Positions 45,416 through 54,091 of a DNA stretch of 64,000 nt are shown here, piece by piece. The stretch is from an uncultured Bacilli bacterium. Its GTDB lineage: Bacteria > Bacillota_I > Bacilli_A > RF39 > UBA660. Below the pieces are notes generated by a model. It saw only the letters and a list, made by a program, of their open reading frames with translations. It did no database searches and was not told the DNA's origin. The stretch spans positions 3,732 to 67,731 of the forward strand of contig CAKPJN010000008.1 of the NCBI GenBank assembly GCA_934162665.1. Direction: 5' to 3'. A program made the position numbers and the translations under genes. Positions within the stretch are counted from its first letter, which is position 1. Each line of letters begins with the position of its first letter.

Positions 45416-46078
45416 ATGATTATTGGAATTATCGGTGCATTTGATGCTGAAATAGAAAAATTTATTGAGATGTATGATTTAAAAAAAGATGAATCTACTA
45501 CTAAAGATGTTTATATTGGAAATTATAAAGATAAGAAATTAGTTGTTTCTAGATCTGGAATTGGTAAAGTTAATAGTGCCGCAATGACTCAGTATATTAT
45601 TGATAAGTATAATATTTCTTTAGTTATTAATTCCGGTTGTGCTGGAAGTCTTATAAATAAAGTTAAGATTATGGATGTTGTTTTAAGTAGTTATGTTACT
45701 TATCATGATTTTACCCCTACTCGTATTATGGAATTTTCAATGCCTGATAACGGTAAGGTTTTAGCTTCTACAAATTTAATTCACAAATCAGAAGATGCTC
45801 TTAAGAAATTAGAAGTAGATAATTATTTTATTGCACCTATCGCTAGTGGAGATTGTTTTGTAACTGATTCTAATATGAGGGATGATATTTATAAAAGAAC
45901 TGGGGCTTATGCAGTTGATATGGAAAGTGCATCAATTGGACATATTTGTAGATTAAATAATATTCCGTTTATTTCACTTAGAACAATTTCTGACTTTTCT
46001 GATGGAGCCGAAGATTTTGAAGTAATTGCTGCTTATAAATCAAGTCAATTAGTTAATGAGATTATAAAATCTTTATAA
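45416..46078 (+). CDS. mtnN: 5'-methylthioadenosine/SAH nucleosidase
   Basis: The 220-residue protein opens 'MIIGIIGAFDAEIEKFIEMY' and has 'LVINSGCAGSLINKVKIMDV', 'HDFTPTRIMEF', 'YAVDMESASIGHICRLNNIP' and 'LRTISDFSDGA', the complete MtnN pattern with catalytic Asp near the end and Glu in 'MES'. It hydrolyses SAH and methylthioadenosine, recycling methyl-donor by-products. The start at 45416 has GGAGATG. A terminator follows. Confidence 0.95.
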   Translation: MIIGIIGAFDAEIEKFIEMYDLKKDESTTKDVYIGNYKDKKLVVSRSGIGKVNSAAMTQYIIDKYNISLVINSGCAGSLINKVKIMDVVLSSYVTYHDFTPTRIMEFSMPDNGKVLASTNLIHKSEDALKKLEVDNYFIAPIASGDCFVTDSNMRDDIYKRTGAYAVDMESASIGHICRLNNIPFISLRTISDFSDGAEDFEVIAAYKSSQLVNEIIKSL

Positions 46079-46082
46079 AAAT

Positions 46083-46116
46083 AAAATTGGAATTCTTAAT
46101 ATGAGTTCCAATTTTT
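46083..46116 (+). terminator. Terminator of mtnN
   Basis: AAATTGGAA pairs with TTCCAATTT around a 13-nt loop, followed by a T-run. Confidence 0.8.
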
Positions 46117-46129
46117 ATATTTTTTAATT

Positions 46130-46951
46130 TTAAAATATTGTATTAATTTCATTATTTGTTTTTTTCTTTTTATAGATATTATATCCTACTACCATAATAA
46201 TTCCTATTACTAGGATGCTAATACTATAGATAAACATTGGATCCATTTTAATAGAAAATTCAAATTGTTCATCTTCTAAAGCAAGGTTTATTATAAATTG
46301 ACATAGGAATGCAATCCCTATAGAAATAGTACCTGCAACGATAGATGATATTCCAACTGGGATCAAAGAGTTAATATAAGACCATTCACAAATAGCAATT
46401 AAAATAATTAAGACAATAATGCTTATAATTACTATAAGGTGATAACTATTACTTCCCATAAAAGAATAAAATTTAAGAACATTTTTACCCTCTGATCCTA
46501 AACTATCTCGTAATTCTGTAACAGATTGTTGATATGTATCATTAATTTCTTCAAAGTCTGTACTATTAATTACTTCATTAAATTCATTTTCATTTAAATT
46601 TAATTCATCCATTAAAACAGTTTTATTTGCTTCTATTAGTTTCTTTAAATCTGTTCCCATATCTAATTCATTTAATACTTTATCATTAGAGACACTTTCT
46701 ATCATATTATCTACATATTTATTAATGAATTGTACCACTTCTTCATTATCAAGAGCAATCTCAATTTTTTCTTGTGAAATAGATAGGCTTTCTAAAAACT
46801 CTGTATCAGAAGAAAATTCTTCTTTTACGATATCATGAACCATGTTTCTACTAATTATTTTATGTAGTGAAAATGTTACAGTCATTCCTATTAACATTCC
46901 TGTAAGTATAATACTAAGAATAACGACTAAAATTTTTCTTATTATTTTCAT
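46130..46951 (-). CDS. Four-helix membrane protein, unknown
   Basis: The 273-residue protein has an N-terminal helix ('IRKILVVILSIILTGMLIG'), an external region of about 120 residues rich in Asp/Glu, then three C-terminal helices ('LIVIISIIVLIILIAICEW', 'VGISSIVAGTISIGIAFLCQ', 'FIYSISILVIGIIMVVGYN'). I do not recognise the family. AGGAGGAAG precedes the start. Its topology is like some stress or cell-envelope sensors, but no function is claimed. Confidence 0.7.
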   Translation of the reverse strand: MKIIRKILVVILSIILTGMLIGMTVTFSLHKIISRNMVHDIVKEEFSSDTEFLESLSISQEKIEIALDNEEVVQFINKYVDNMIESVSNDKVLNELDMGTDLKKLIEANKTVLMDELNLNENEFNEVINSTDFEEINDTYQQSVTELRDSLGSEGKNVLKFYSFMGSNSYHLIVIISIIVLIILIAICEWSYINSLIPVGISSIVAGTISIGIAFLCQFIINLALEDEQFEFSIKMDPMFIYSISILVIGIIMVVGYNIYKKKKTNNEINTIF

Positions 46952-46999
46952 TCTACTTCCTCCTATTAATATTTTATCACATTTTAAAGATAAAGATTT

Positions 47000-47035
47000 A
47001 AAAAAAAATTAGGTATTATATCATTAACCTAATTT
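47000..47035 (-). terminator. Terminator of the 47029-47712 gene
   Basis: AAATTAGGT (47006-47014) pairs with ACCTAATTT (47027-47035), followed on the minus strand by nine T. Confidence 0.8.
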
Positions 47036-47712
47036 TTCTTATATTGATTAGTTTTATCTTTAATGTCATCATAATTTAAATTATGATATCTTTTGATATA
47101 TAAAGAATTTACAAAACTTTGCTTTTCATCTTCTGGCATCATATTTATTAATTTATATAGATCTTTAATAATTACTTTTTGATTTGGAAGAAGTTTTCTT
47201 AATTGTTTTAAGCATTTTAATTGACTTTTTCGATCTAACTTTAATATTTCTTGGAATTTTTCTTGAATAATATCTCCATTATCAGATGGAATATCATACC
47301 ACCATTTATCTACATTATTATTAACAATCAATTCAACATTATCTAAATCATTTAAATATTGTAATAAACTATGTATTTTTTCTTCTTTCACTGGTTTTAT
47401 TTTTTCTATTAATCGATTATCATCATTAATATGTGCATCCTTTTTTAGTATGCTATAAATACTTATATTTTGTTTTAGTAATTCAAATTGATTATCATAT
47501 CTTTCAATAAATGTATATGTTTTTGTATTATCCATTGCATCCATCAAAACTCCAAAATTAGATTTAATCCCATCCTTACTACAAATTGATTTTACTTTAT
47601 CAAATATACAAGAATTTATATCAGAATATACTTTTGTATTTATATCTATTTCTTTTAAATTATTTATATCACTAGCACTAAATAATAATTCTTCATTTAA
47701 TGAGCTTTTCAT
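47029..47712 (-). CDS. Unknown cytosolic protein downstream of clpB
   Basis: The 227-residue protein is acidic and helical with no membrane segment. It has 'NVDKWWYDIPSDNG' and a C-terminal 'LCKQLRKLLPNQKVI'-like helix. I do not recognise it. GGAGAAAAC precedes the start and it lies 40 bp after clpB, so it is probably part of the HrcA-controlled unit. A strong terminator ends the operon. Confidence 0.7.
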   Translation of the reverse strand: MKSSLNEELLFSASDINNLKEIDINTKVYSDINSCIFDKVKSICSKDGIKSNFGVLMDAMDNTKTYTFIERYDNQFELLKQNISIYSILKKDAHINDDNRLIEKIKPVKEEKIHSLLQYLNDLDNVELIVNNNVDKWWYDIPSDNGDIIQEKFQEILKLDRKSQLKCLKQLRKLLPNQKVIIKDLYKLINMMPEDEKQSFVNSLYIKRYHNLNYDDIKDKTNQYKKN

Positions 47713-47752
47713 GTTGTTTTCTCCTTTTTATTTATTATACATTTTTTATTTT

Positions 47753-49855
47753 TTATTTTTCCTTAATTATTACATATTCATTATTTAGGTAATCAATAGT
47801 TACTTTATCATTATACTTGATTTCACCATTAATTATTTTTTTTGCAAGAATCGTTTCTATGGTACGACTTACTATTCTTTTTAATGGTCTAGCACCATAA
47901 TTTATGTCATACCCATCTTCTATTAGCTGTTCTTTTGCTTTTTCTGTTAGAGATATTTTGATATTGATATCTTTTAATCTATATTCAATATCTTTGATGA
48001 TTTTATCTAAAATGCTTTTAATTGCGTCTTTTGATAATGGATTGAAGACTATTATTTCATCTATCCTATTGATAAATTCTGGTCTAAAATGTTCTTTTAC
48101 TTCAGTCATTACTTGATCAGTATTACCATCTAGAATATGCTCACTTCCTAAGTTAGAAGTCATTATTATAATAGTGTTTTTGAAATCAACGGTACGACCA
48201 TTTGAATCTGTAACTCTACCATCATCTAATATCTGTAATAATAAATTTAATACTTCTGGATGAGCTTTTTCTATTTCATCAAATAAAACTATACTATATG
48301 GATTTCGTCTAACTGCTTCTGTTAATTGTCCACCTTCATCATAACCAACATAACCAGGAGGGGCACCTATTAATCTGGAAACAGAGAATTTTTCCATATA
48401 TTCGCTCATGTCTATTCTAATCATATGACGACTATCATCAAACAATTCATAAGCAAGAGTACGAGCAATTTCTGTTTTACCTACTCCAGTTGGTCCTAAA
48501 AACATGAATGACGCAATTGGTCTATTAGGATCTTTTATTCCGCTTCTTGATTTTATAATAGCGTCACTTACTAATGTTAAAGCATTATCTTGACCCATAA
48601 CCCTTTCTCTCATATTATCTTCTAAATGAAGAAGTTTTTCTTTTTCACTACTTATTAGTTTTGTTACGGGAATATTTGTCCATTTAGCTATTATTCTTGC
48701 GATATCCTCACTAGTTACCATATCACTTAATATTTTATTTTTTTCAACACTATTTAACTGTTCTAATTCTTTTTCTAGTTTTGGAATTTCACCGTGTCTT
48801 AATACCGCAGCTCTTTCTAAGTCATATTTGTTTTCTGCTTGATCTAGTTCAAATTTCTTTTGTTCTATTTCTTTTTTCTTCTTTTTAATATCATCATTTA
48901 AACTTTTTTCTCGATTCCAAGCATCAGTTAATTCCTTTTCTTTTGATTTTAGCTTTTCTAATTCATTGTCTATTTCTTCTTTTCTTTTTAATGACAATTC
49001 ATCTTTTTCCTTTTTTATTGCTTCACGTTCTATTTCTAATCTCATTATCTTATGTGTTAATTTATCAAGGTCAATTGGGACAGAATCCATCTGAACTCTA
49101 ATTGTTGCGCAAGCTTCATCAACAAGGTCTATAGCCTTATCTGGTAAATATCTATCTGTTATATATCTATTTGATAATGTAGCCGCTGATATTAGTGCTT
49201 TATCTTGAATAGTAACACCATGATGAATTTCAAATCTTTCCTTTAGACCACGTAGTATAGTAATAGTATCTTCAACATTAGGCTCTCCTACTTTAATTTT
49301 TTGAAAACGTCTTTCAAGAGCACCATCTTTTTCAATATATTTACGATACTCATTTAAAGTAGTCGCTCCTATTACATGAATCTCACCACGAGCTAACATT
49401 GGTTTTAAAATATTTGAAGTGTCCATAGCTCCTTCTGTTGCCCCAGTTCCAACAATCATGTGAATTTCATCAATAAACATGATTATTTCGCCTTCACTTT
49501 TTTTAATCTCATTTAAGACTTTTTTTAGTCTTTCTTCAAATTCTCCGCGATATTTAGCTCCAGCTACTAATGAGGCCATATCTAATTCCCAAATTGTTTT
49601 ATTTTTTAAACTGGTTGGAACGTCACCTTTTACAATTCTTAATGCAAGCCCTTCTACAATTGCAGTTTTTCCTACACCTGGTTCTCCAATTAAAACTGGA
49701 TTGTTTTTTGTTTTACGGGATAAAACTCTAGTAATACTACGAATTTCTTCATCTCTACCTATTACTGGATCAATCTTTCCTTTTTTTACATCCTCGATAA
49801 TATTACGACCATATTTTTCTAAAACATTTTCTTCTTGTTCATTTTGATTATACAT
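47753..49855 (-). CDS. clpB: ClpB-type disaggregase lacking the N-domain
   Basis: The 700-residue protein begins 'MYNQNEQEENVLEKYGRNII', directly at D1, so the usual 140-residue Clp-N domain is absent. D1 has Walker A 'GEPGVGKTAIVEGLA' and 'EIIMFIDEIHMIVGTG'. The middle coiled coil (about 270-370, 'KEKDELSLKRKEEIDNEL') is present, and D2 has 'FLGPTGVGKTEIARTLAY', 'LFDEIEKAHPEV' and the sensor 'GARPLKRIV'. It works with DnaK to rescue aggregates. The ATG at 49855 follows GAGGTGATAAT. It is under CIRCE control. Confidence 0.93.
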   Translation of the reverse strand: MYNQNEQEENVLEKYGRNIIEDVKKGKIDPVIGRDEEIRSITRVLSRKTKNNPVLIGEPGVGKTAIVEGLALRIVKGDVPTSLKNKTIWELDMASLVAGAKYRGEFEERLKKVLNEIKKSEGEIIMFIDEIHMIVGTGATEGAMDTSNILKPMLARGEIHVIGATTLNEYRKYIEKDGALERRFQKIKVGEPNVEDTITILRGLKERFEIHHGVTIQDKALISAATLSNRYITDRYLPDKAIDLVDEACATIRVQMDSVPIDLDKLTHKIMRLEIEREAIKKEKDELSLKRKEEIDNELEKLKSKEKELTDAWNREKSLNDDIKKKKKEIEQKKFELDQAENKYDLERAAVLRHGEIPKLEKELEQLNSVEKNKILSDMVTSEDIARIIAKWTNIPVTKLISSEKEKLLHLEDNMRERVMGQDNALTLVSDAIIKSRSGIKDPNRPIASFMFLGPTGVGKTEIARTLAYELFDDSRHMIRIDMSEYMEKFSVSRLIGAPPGYVGYDEGGQLTEAVRRNPYSIVLFDEIEKAHPEVLNLLLQILDDGRVTDSNGRTVDFKNTIIIMTSNLGSEHILDGNTDQVMTEVKEHFRPEFINRIDEIIVFNPLSKDAIKSILDKIIKDIEYRLKDINIKISLTEKAKEQLIEDGYDINYGARPLKRIVSRTIETILAKKIINGEIKYNDKVTIDYLNNEYVIIKEK

Positions 49856-49877
49856 ATTATCACCTCTTTCATTTATT

Positions 49878-49918
49878 ATTATACTCATTTATTAGCACTT
49901 GTCAAGTGCGAGTGCTAA
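49878..49918 (-). promoter_or_regulatory. CIRCE/HrcA operator with embedded promoter (clpB)
   Basis: TTAGCACTT (49892-49900) and GAGTGCTAA (49910-49918) flank a spacer holding TTGACA on the minus strand (49900-49905); TATAAT (49878-49883) follows after 16 bp. Same layout as at hsp20 and htpG. Confidence 0.9.
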
Positions 49919-49931
49919 TAAATTACAAATT

Positions 49932-49957
49932 AAAAGAATACAGATGTTGTATTCTTA
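49932..49957 (-). terminator. Terminator of the radical SAM gene
   Basis: AAGAATACA (49934-49942) pairs with TGTATTCTT (49948-49956), with a T/A-rich tail on the minus strand. Confidence 0.7.
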
Positions 49958-50704
49958 TAACAAGTCGTTTTTAATTACTTTCTTTTTTATTTTAGCTTGA
50001 TATTTTAATATATCCTCTAAATTTTTTTCTTTTAGATTTCCTAAGTTGTTATTATCCATATCTTCATACATACCATCACCTTCTGTAGTAATATTACCGG
50101 TTGAAGTTATATATAAGCCATCTAATATATTATAAACATCATTTTCATAATCGTATTTCGGTGTTGGTGATGTATAAATGAAATTATCTCCATATTTAGA
50201 AAGTCCTGTTTTTATTAATTTTTCTAATAATCCGGACTCATTTATTTGTAATCCTTTAGCATTTTCTTTATATTTATTCTTAGTTGCTTCTTTTATTTTT
50301 TTATGATATTGATCAGTAGAAAATATAATTACTACATTGTCACTACGTTCTTTTTTATTTTCTAGAAGTAATTTTTTGTTTTTGTATTCATTAAATTTAT
50401 TAAATACTTTTATGATTGAATCATTATAAACTTGACCGTTTGTAACCATTAAAATTGTATCTACATCAATATTTTCATCTATTATTTTATTAATTATATA
50501 TATTATAATATCTGGATTTAAGGTTGGTTCTCCTCCACTAAAACATAGTGTTTCAATAGATTTTATTTCATTACGATAAAAAAAGAAATCTACTATTTCT
50601 TTAGTTAAGTTTATATCTTGTGAGTTACCTCTCATACAATGTTCGCAATGTTGGTTACATTTTCTTGTAGTCTCAAAGGTTAATTCTTTTAATTTGTATA
50701 TCAT
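49955..50704 (-). CDS. Radical SAM protein, unknown substrate
   Basis: The 249-residue protein carries the radical SAM cluster motif CNQHCEHC (about 16-23) followed by 'ETLCFSGGEPTLNPDIIIY'. The SAM-binding GGEP is intact. The C-terminal region lacks an obvious second Fe-S (SPASM) set, although 'TEGDGMYEDMDNNNLGN' is unusual. Members of this group often modify peptides or tRNA. No precursor peptide gene is evident next to it. AAAGAGATGATG precedes the start. Confidence 0.85.
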   Translation of the reverse strand: MIYKLKELTFETTRKCNQHCEHCMRGNSQDINLTKEIVDFFFYRNEIKSIETLCFSGGEPTLNPDIIIYIINKIIDENIDVDTILMVTNGQVYNDSIIKVFNKFNEYKNKKLLLENKKERSDNVVIIFSTDQYHKKIKEATKNKYKENAKGLQINESGLLEKLIKTGLSKYGDNFIYTSPTPKYDYENDVYNILDGLYITSTGNITTEGDGMYEDMDNNNLGNLKEKNLEDILKYQAKIKKKVIKNDLL

Positions 50705-50749
50705 GTCATCATCTCTTTATTTTAAATTTATATTAATTATTTATATCTA

Positions 50750-51346
50750 TTATTTGTTAAGTGAGTTTCTTGCATTTTCAACTATATTTAGAACTTGATA
50801 TGGGTTTTTTATTGATTCAAATATAATAAATGGTGCATCATTAGGATTTTTATTTAATAAAATATTTTTTATTTCAATCAGTGTATCAGTATTAGAATTA
50901 ACATTTTCATTGATAAGTACTCCCATATATAAATCCCCATGATTGTTTTTTTCATTTTGAACTTCAATAAATTCATAATTACTTAAATTTCCAAATATTG
51001 ATTCATTATTTTTTCCATCATATTTAATAGCTCTTTTATTTGTTATACAATATTGGTGTTTAGCTATTTTTTTATCTTTTATAAATAATTTATAGATAAT
51101 ATTGTACACTACTAAAGCTGCAAATAATAAGGTTGTAAGAAATATTATGATGAAGCTTAAATTAATTCCATTAGCACCATCACCAGTTTTAGTGACTACA
51201 CTCCAAATAAGTAATATTTGTATTATCAAAATAAATCCTATAACTACTAGTTCTCCTAATATATTCTTATCAGTTTTACCTAATATCGGTATTCCTTCAT
51301 AAAGAATAGTTTCTTCTTCTATTAATTGGTTATTAAAATCAAACAT
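50750..51346 (-). CDS. bPH-type membrane protein, unknown
   Basis: The 198-residue protein has two membrane helices ('ELVVIGFILIIQILLIWSV', 'LSFIIIFLTTLLFAALVVYN') followed by a domain with 'HQYCITNKRAIKYDGKNNES' and 'FIEVQNEKNNHGDLYMGV', which resembles bacterial PH-domain proteins. The N-terminal 'EEETILYEGIPILG' precedes it, as in such proteins. Function is unknown. AAAGAAGGG precedes the start. Confidence 0.65.
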   Translation of the reverse strand: MFDFNNQLIEEETILYEGIPILGKTDKNILGELVVIGFILIIQILLIWSVVTKTGDGANGINLSFIIIFLTTLLFAALVVYNIIYKLFIKDKKIAKHQYCITNKRAIKYDGKNNESIFGNLSNYEFIEVQNEKNNHGDLYMGVLINENVNSNTDTLIEIKNILLNKNPNDAPFIIFESIKNPYQVLNIVENARNSLNK

Positions 51347-51358
51347 TTTTACCCTTCT

Positions 51359-52636
51359 TTATTTATCAAATGAAAGCATTTTTATTATTTCTTCTTCTGA
51401 TAGATAACTTTTTTCATTTGTTTTTGTATTTTCTATTTCATATAATCCATCTGTTTTATTATTTCCTAATACAATTATATATGGAGTTCCTAGTACATAG
51501 GCATCTTTTATTCTTACACCAATGCTTAAATTTTTTCTATCATCTAATATAACATTAATATTTTTATTTAATAAATTTTGATATAGTTCTTCTGCTTCTT
51601 CTTTTCTTTCTTCTTTATAAACAACTTGTGCTTTATATGGAGCTATATTTAGAGGAAGCGAGAATCCTTTTATTTGGTCATCTTCTTTTATTACATTATT
51701 TTCTATAATAGTTGCGATAATTCTTCCTAGACCAATTCCATAGCATCCCATATAATATGGTTTGCTTTTTCCGTCTTCATCTTGATAAAATAAGTTCATA
51801 CTTGATGAATATTTTGTTCCAAGTTGAAAATTATTTCCTAACTCAACAGCATTATATTCTTTCATACTAGAAATATCAGTTCCATCTAACTCTTTTACAA
51901 ATTCGTCACTGTTTTCAAAGTCTAATACTTCTTTGTTTAATCCTTTTTTAGTTTTTTCATCATATAGAATTGTATCTTCTCCAAGTTTTGTAATAGCTTG
52001 AAATTCTTCTGATACATTTCCTCCCATAGTTCCACCATCACTAATTGTTGGGATGATATCAATACCTAATCTTTTAAAGATATTCATATAGGCATCATGC
52101 ATTAAATTAAAAGTTTTATTCATATCTTCTTTTGTTTTATCAAAAGAATAAGCATCCATCATTACAAAAGTTCTAGGTCTAAATAGATATCCTCTTGTTC
52201 TTATTTCTTTTCTGAATTTTTCTCCTATTTGATAGTATGTAGCTGGTAAATTTTTGTATGATAACAATCTATTTGCGCCAAATAATGTTGCACATTCTTC
52301 TCCTGTTGGAGCTAGTCCATACTCTCCTAAATTATTATCTAGGGTGAACATAATATCATTTTCTGTTGTATAGGTATCCCATCTACCTGATTGGTTCCAT
52401 ATCTTTTTAGGTTGAAGTTTTGGAAATTCTACTTGAATACATCCCACTTTATCTAATTCATCAATAATGATATCTTCTACTTTTCTTTCTAATTTTGTCC
52501 ATAAGTTTCCATAACCATAGATTCCACTTTCAAATTGATATAATTCACCTAACTTCATCAAGATATCTTGTCCAGAGTAATCTTTATCTACATCTTTCAA
52601 ATTAATTTTTTTAATATTTAACTTACTTAATTTCAT
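51359..52636 (-). CDS. proS: Prolyl-tRNA synthetase without editing insertion
   Basis: The 425-residue class II synthetase has motif 1 'FPKLQPKKIWNQSGRW', motif 2 'KFRKEIRTRGYLFRPRTFVM' and motif 3 'MGCYGIGLGRIIATIIENN', plus a C-terminal anticodon-binding domain ('FSLPLNIAPYKAQVVYKEER'). It is about 150 residues shorter than E. coli-type ProRS: the YbaK-like insertion that removes Ala-tRNA-Pro is reduced to a short loop. Editing must be done in trans or not at all. A T-box with a CCU specifier precedes it. Confidence 0.94.
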   Translation of the reverse strand: MKLSKLNIKKINLKDVDKDYSGQDILMKLGELYQFESGIYGYGNLWTKLERKVEDIIIDELDKVGCIQVEFPKLQPKKIWNQSGRWDTYTTENDIMFTLDNNLGEYGLAPTGEECATLFGANRLLSYKNLPATYYQIGEKFRKEIRTRGYLFRPRTFVMMDAYSFDKTKEDMNKTFNLMHDAYMNIFKRLGIDIIPTISDGGTMGGNVSEEFQAITKLGEDTILYDEKTKKGLNKEVLDFENSDEFVKELDGTDISSMKEYNAVELGNNFQLGTKYSSSMNLFYQDEDGKSKPYYMGCYGIGLGRIIATIIENNVIKEDDQIKGFSLPLNIAPYKAQVVYKEERKEEAEELYQNLLNKNINVILDDRKNLSIGVRIKDAYVLGTPYIIVLGNNKTDGLYEIENTKTNEKSYLSEEEIIKMLSFDK

Positions 52637-52656
52637 ATTATTCCTTCTTTCAAATT

Positions 52657-52840
52657 AAAAAGGATGATACTTAAGGAGTCATAATGACGGTACCATCCTC
52701 TATTTTACTTAATCATTATAACGGTATTAACCGGAAATGTTTGCATTTCACAAAAGAGATAGGAATTTATAATTATTTAATTACCTCACACCAACCGATA
52801 ACTCTCTTAATAAATATTATTATAAATATTTCTCTTTAAA
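52657..52840 (-). promoter_or_regulatory. T-box riboswitch of proS (specifier CCU)
   Basis: On the minus strand a stem I base (AAGAGAG with CTCTTTT), a specifier-like CCU followed by A at 52761-52763, the T-box AGAGGATGGTACCGTC (52687-52701), and a terminator hairpin (GGATGGTAC with GTATCATCC, T-run, 52657-52701) form a T-box. CCU is a proline codon, which agrees with the downstream gene. Stem I is short (about 55 nt), below the usual 80-100. Confidence 0.88.
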
Positions 52841-52853
52841 GCTTTATGTTGCT

Positions 52854-52882
52854 ATTATAACATTACAAGGTTTTTATTTCAA
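52854..52882 (-). promoter_or_regulatory. Sigma-A promoter of the T-box-proS unit
   Basis: TTGAAA (52877-52882), 17 bp, TATAAT (52854-52859) on the minus strand; the leader begins about 50 nt before the T-box stem I. Confidence 0.8.
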
Positions 52883-52886
52883 TATT

Positions 52887-53291
52887 TTAATTTAATTTTA
52901 TTTTTCTTAACATCTTATTGTTTTCAAAGTTACCTAAATTAGGGGTATAAAAATATTGTTTTAATTCTTGATCATTTAAAATTTCTATTAAGTCATCTGA
53001 TAAATTATTTCTAGTTTCTAGTAAATCTTGATATTTAATATTTGATTTCATTCTGTAAGTTGATTTTCCATCTTGTTCAACAATATCTATATAAATACTG
53101 TTTTCTTCTAATTTTTTATATGCATCAGCATCTATTTTTAAAACATAAAATATATTATTCTTTTGTAATTTTTCTACTAAATCATTTCTATATTTTAGTA
53201 CAACTTCATCATCTATACTAATATTTTCTTTGCCATCATATACATTAATTATAGAATTTATTACTAAATCTTCTAAATTGATTTTTAACAT
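52887..53291 (-). CDS. Unknown small cytosolic protein
   Basis: The 134-residue protein is not recognised. It has 'MLKINLEDLVINSIINVYDG', 'FYVLKIDADAYKKLEENS' and a C-terminal 'YFYTPNLGNFENNKMLRKIK'. AGTAGGTGACG precedes the start. It lies just upstream of the proS promoter on the same strand, and 91 bp downstream of the nucleotidyltransferase gene. Confidence 0.6.
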   Translation of the reverse strand: MLKINLEDLVINSIINVYDGKENISIDDEVVLKYRNDLVEKLQKNNIFYVLKIDADAYKKLEENSIYIDIVEQDGKSTYRMKSNIKYQDLLETRNNLSDDLIEILNDQELKQYFYTPNLGNFENNKMLRKIKLN

Positions 53292-53382
53292 TACATCGTC
53301 ACCTACTCTATAATTAATATATCAAAGGCTTTAATCAAAGTCTATAAAATTTATTATTTTTTATTATAAATTATCTAGTATG

Positions 53383-53991
53383 CTAATTTTCATTCCAAGG
53401 AATAATCCTTAATAATGGCCATTTGTTTTTCCATTTTTCACATCTTAATTGATATTGTTCTTCTGTAAAATCTCCTTTTACTGGTCTAATTATCATGGAA
53501 AAAATATCGTTTAATCCATATGGCGCGAAAACCTTTAGATTGTTATTTTCCATTCTAACTCCAATACAAGTGATTGTTGCTCCAAAACGGCTTATTGCAT
53601 CTTCTACACTACTATATGGTAGTCTTTCGATACCAAATTTATCTTTATACCATATGTGAACTCTAGCTTCATTTTTTATATCACATAAGACATCAATATC
53701 TTTTAAAATACTACTTATTTCTTTAATTATTTTATCTTCTTTTTCATATGATAAGTCATTGTCAAAATAAACTATATCATAATCTTTTATTCCATAATTA
53801 AGTTCATAATCATGGTAATAGTTAAAGATAGTTTGATTTATAGCTCCCGCGGTTACATAGTAGTTCTTTAAATTTGATTTTGATAGTTTCTCTAATATTT
53901 CTTTTAAAGTTTTATTTTGTAGTAAAATTGTTGTTAAAATTTCTAATTGTTCATCTAGCGTTTTATCAGTTCCTATTAATTTATCTTTCAT
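53383..53991 (-). CDS. NTP_transf_6 nucleotidyltransferase-family protein
   Basis: The 202-residue protein has 'YYVTAGAINQTIFNYYHDYE' (AG-helix), 'YGIKDYDIVYFDNDLSYEKE' with the DxD metal site, and 'RVHIWYKDKFGIERLPYSSV' followed by 'FGATITCIGVRM', the signature of the NTP_transf_6 family (DUF925-type). Function within the family is unknown. AAAGGAG precedes the start. Confidence 0.8.
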   Translation of the reverse strand: MKDKLIGTDKTLDEQLEILTTILLQNKTLKEILEKLSKSNLKNYYVTAGAINQTIFNYYHDYELNYGIKDYDIVYFDNDLSYEKEDKIIKEISSILKDIDVLCDIKNEARVHIWYKDKFGIERLPYSSVEDAISRFGATITCIGVRMENNNLKVFAPYGLNDIFSMIIRPVKGDFTEEQYQLRCEKWKNKWPLLRIIPWNEN

Positions 53992-54091
53992 ATAAACTCC
54001 TTTAATTAATATTAATATATCATATCAAACTATGGCTTTCAATAGATGAAATTTTTACGCGATACAAAAAGAAAATAGTAATTAAATATTA

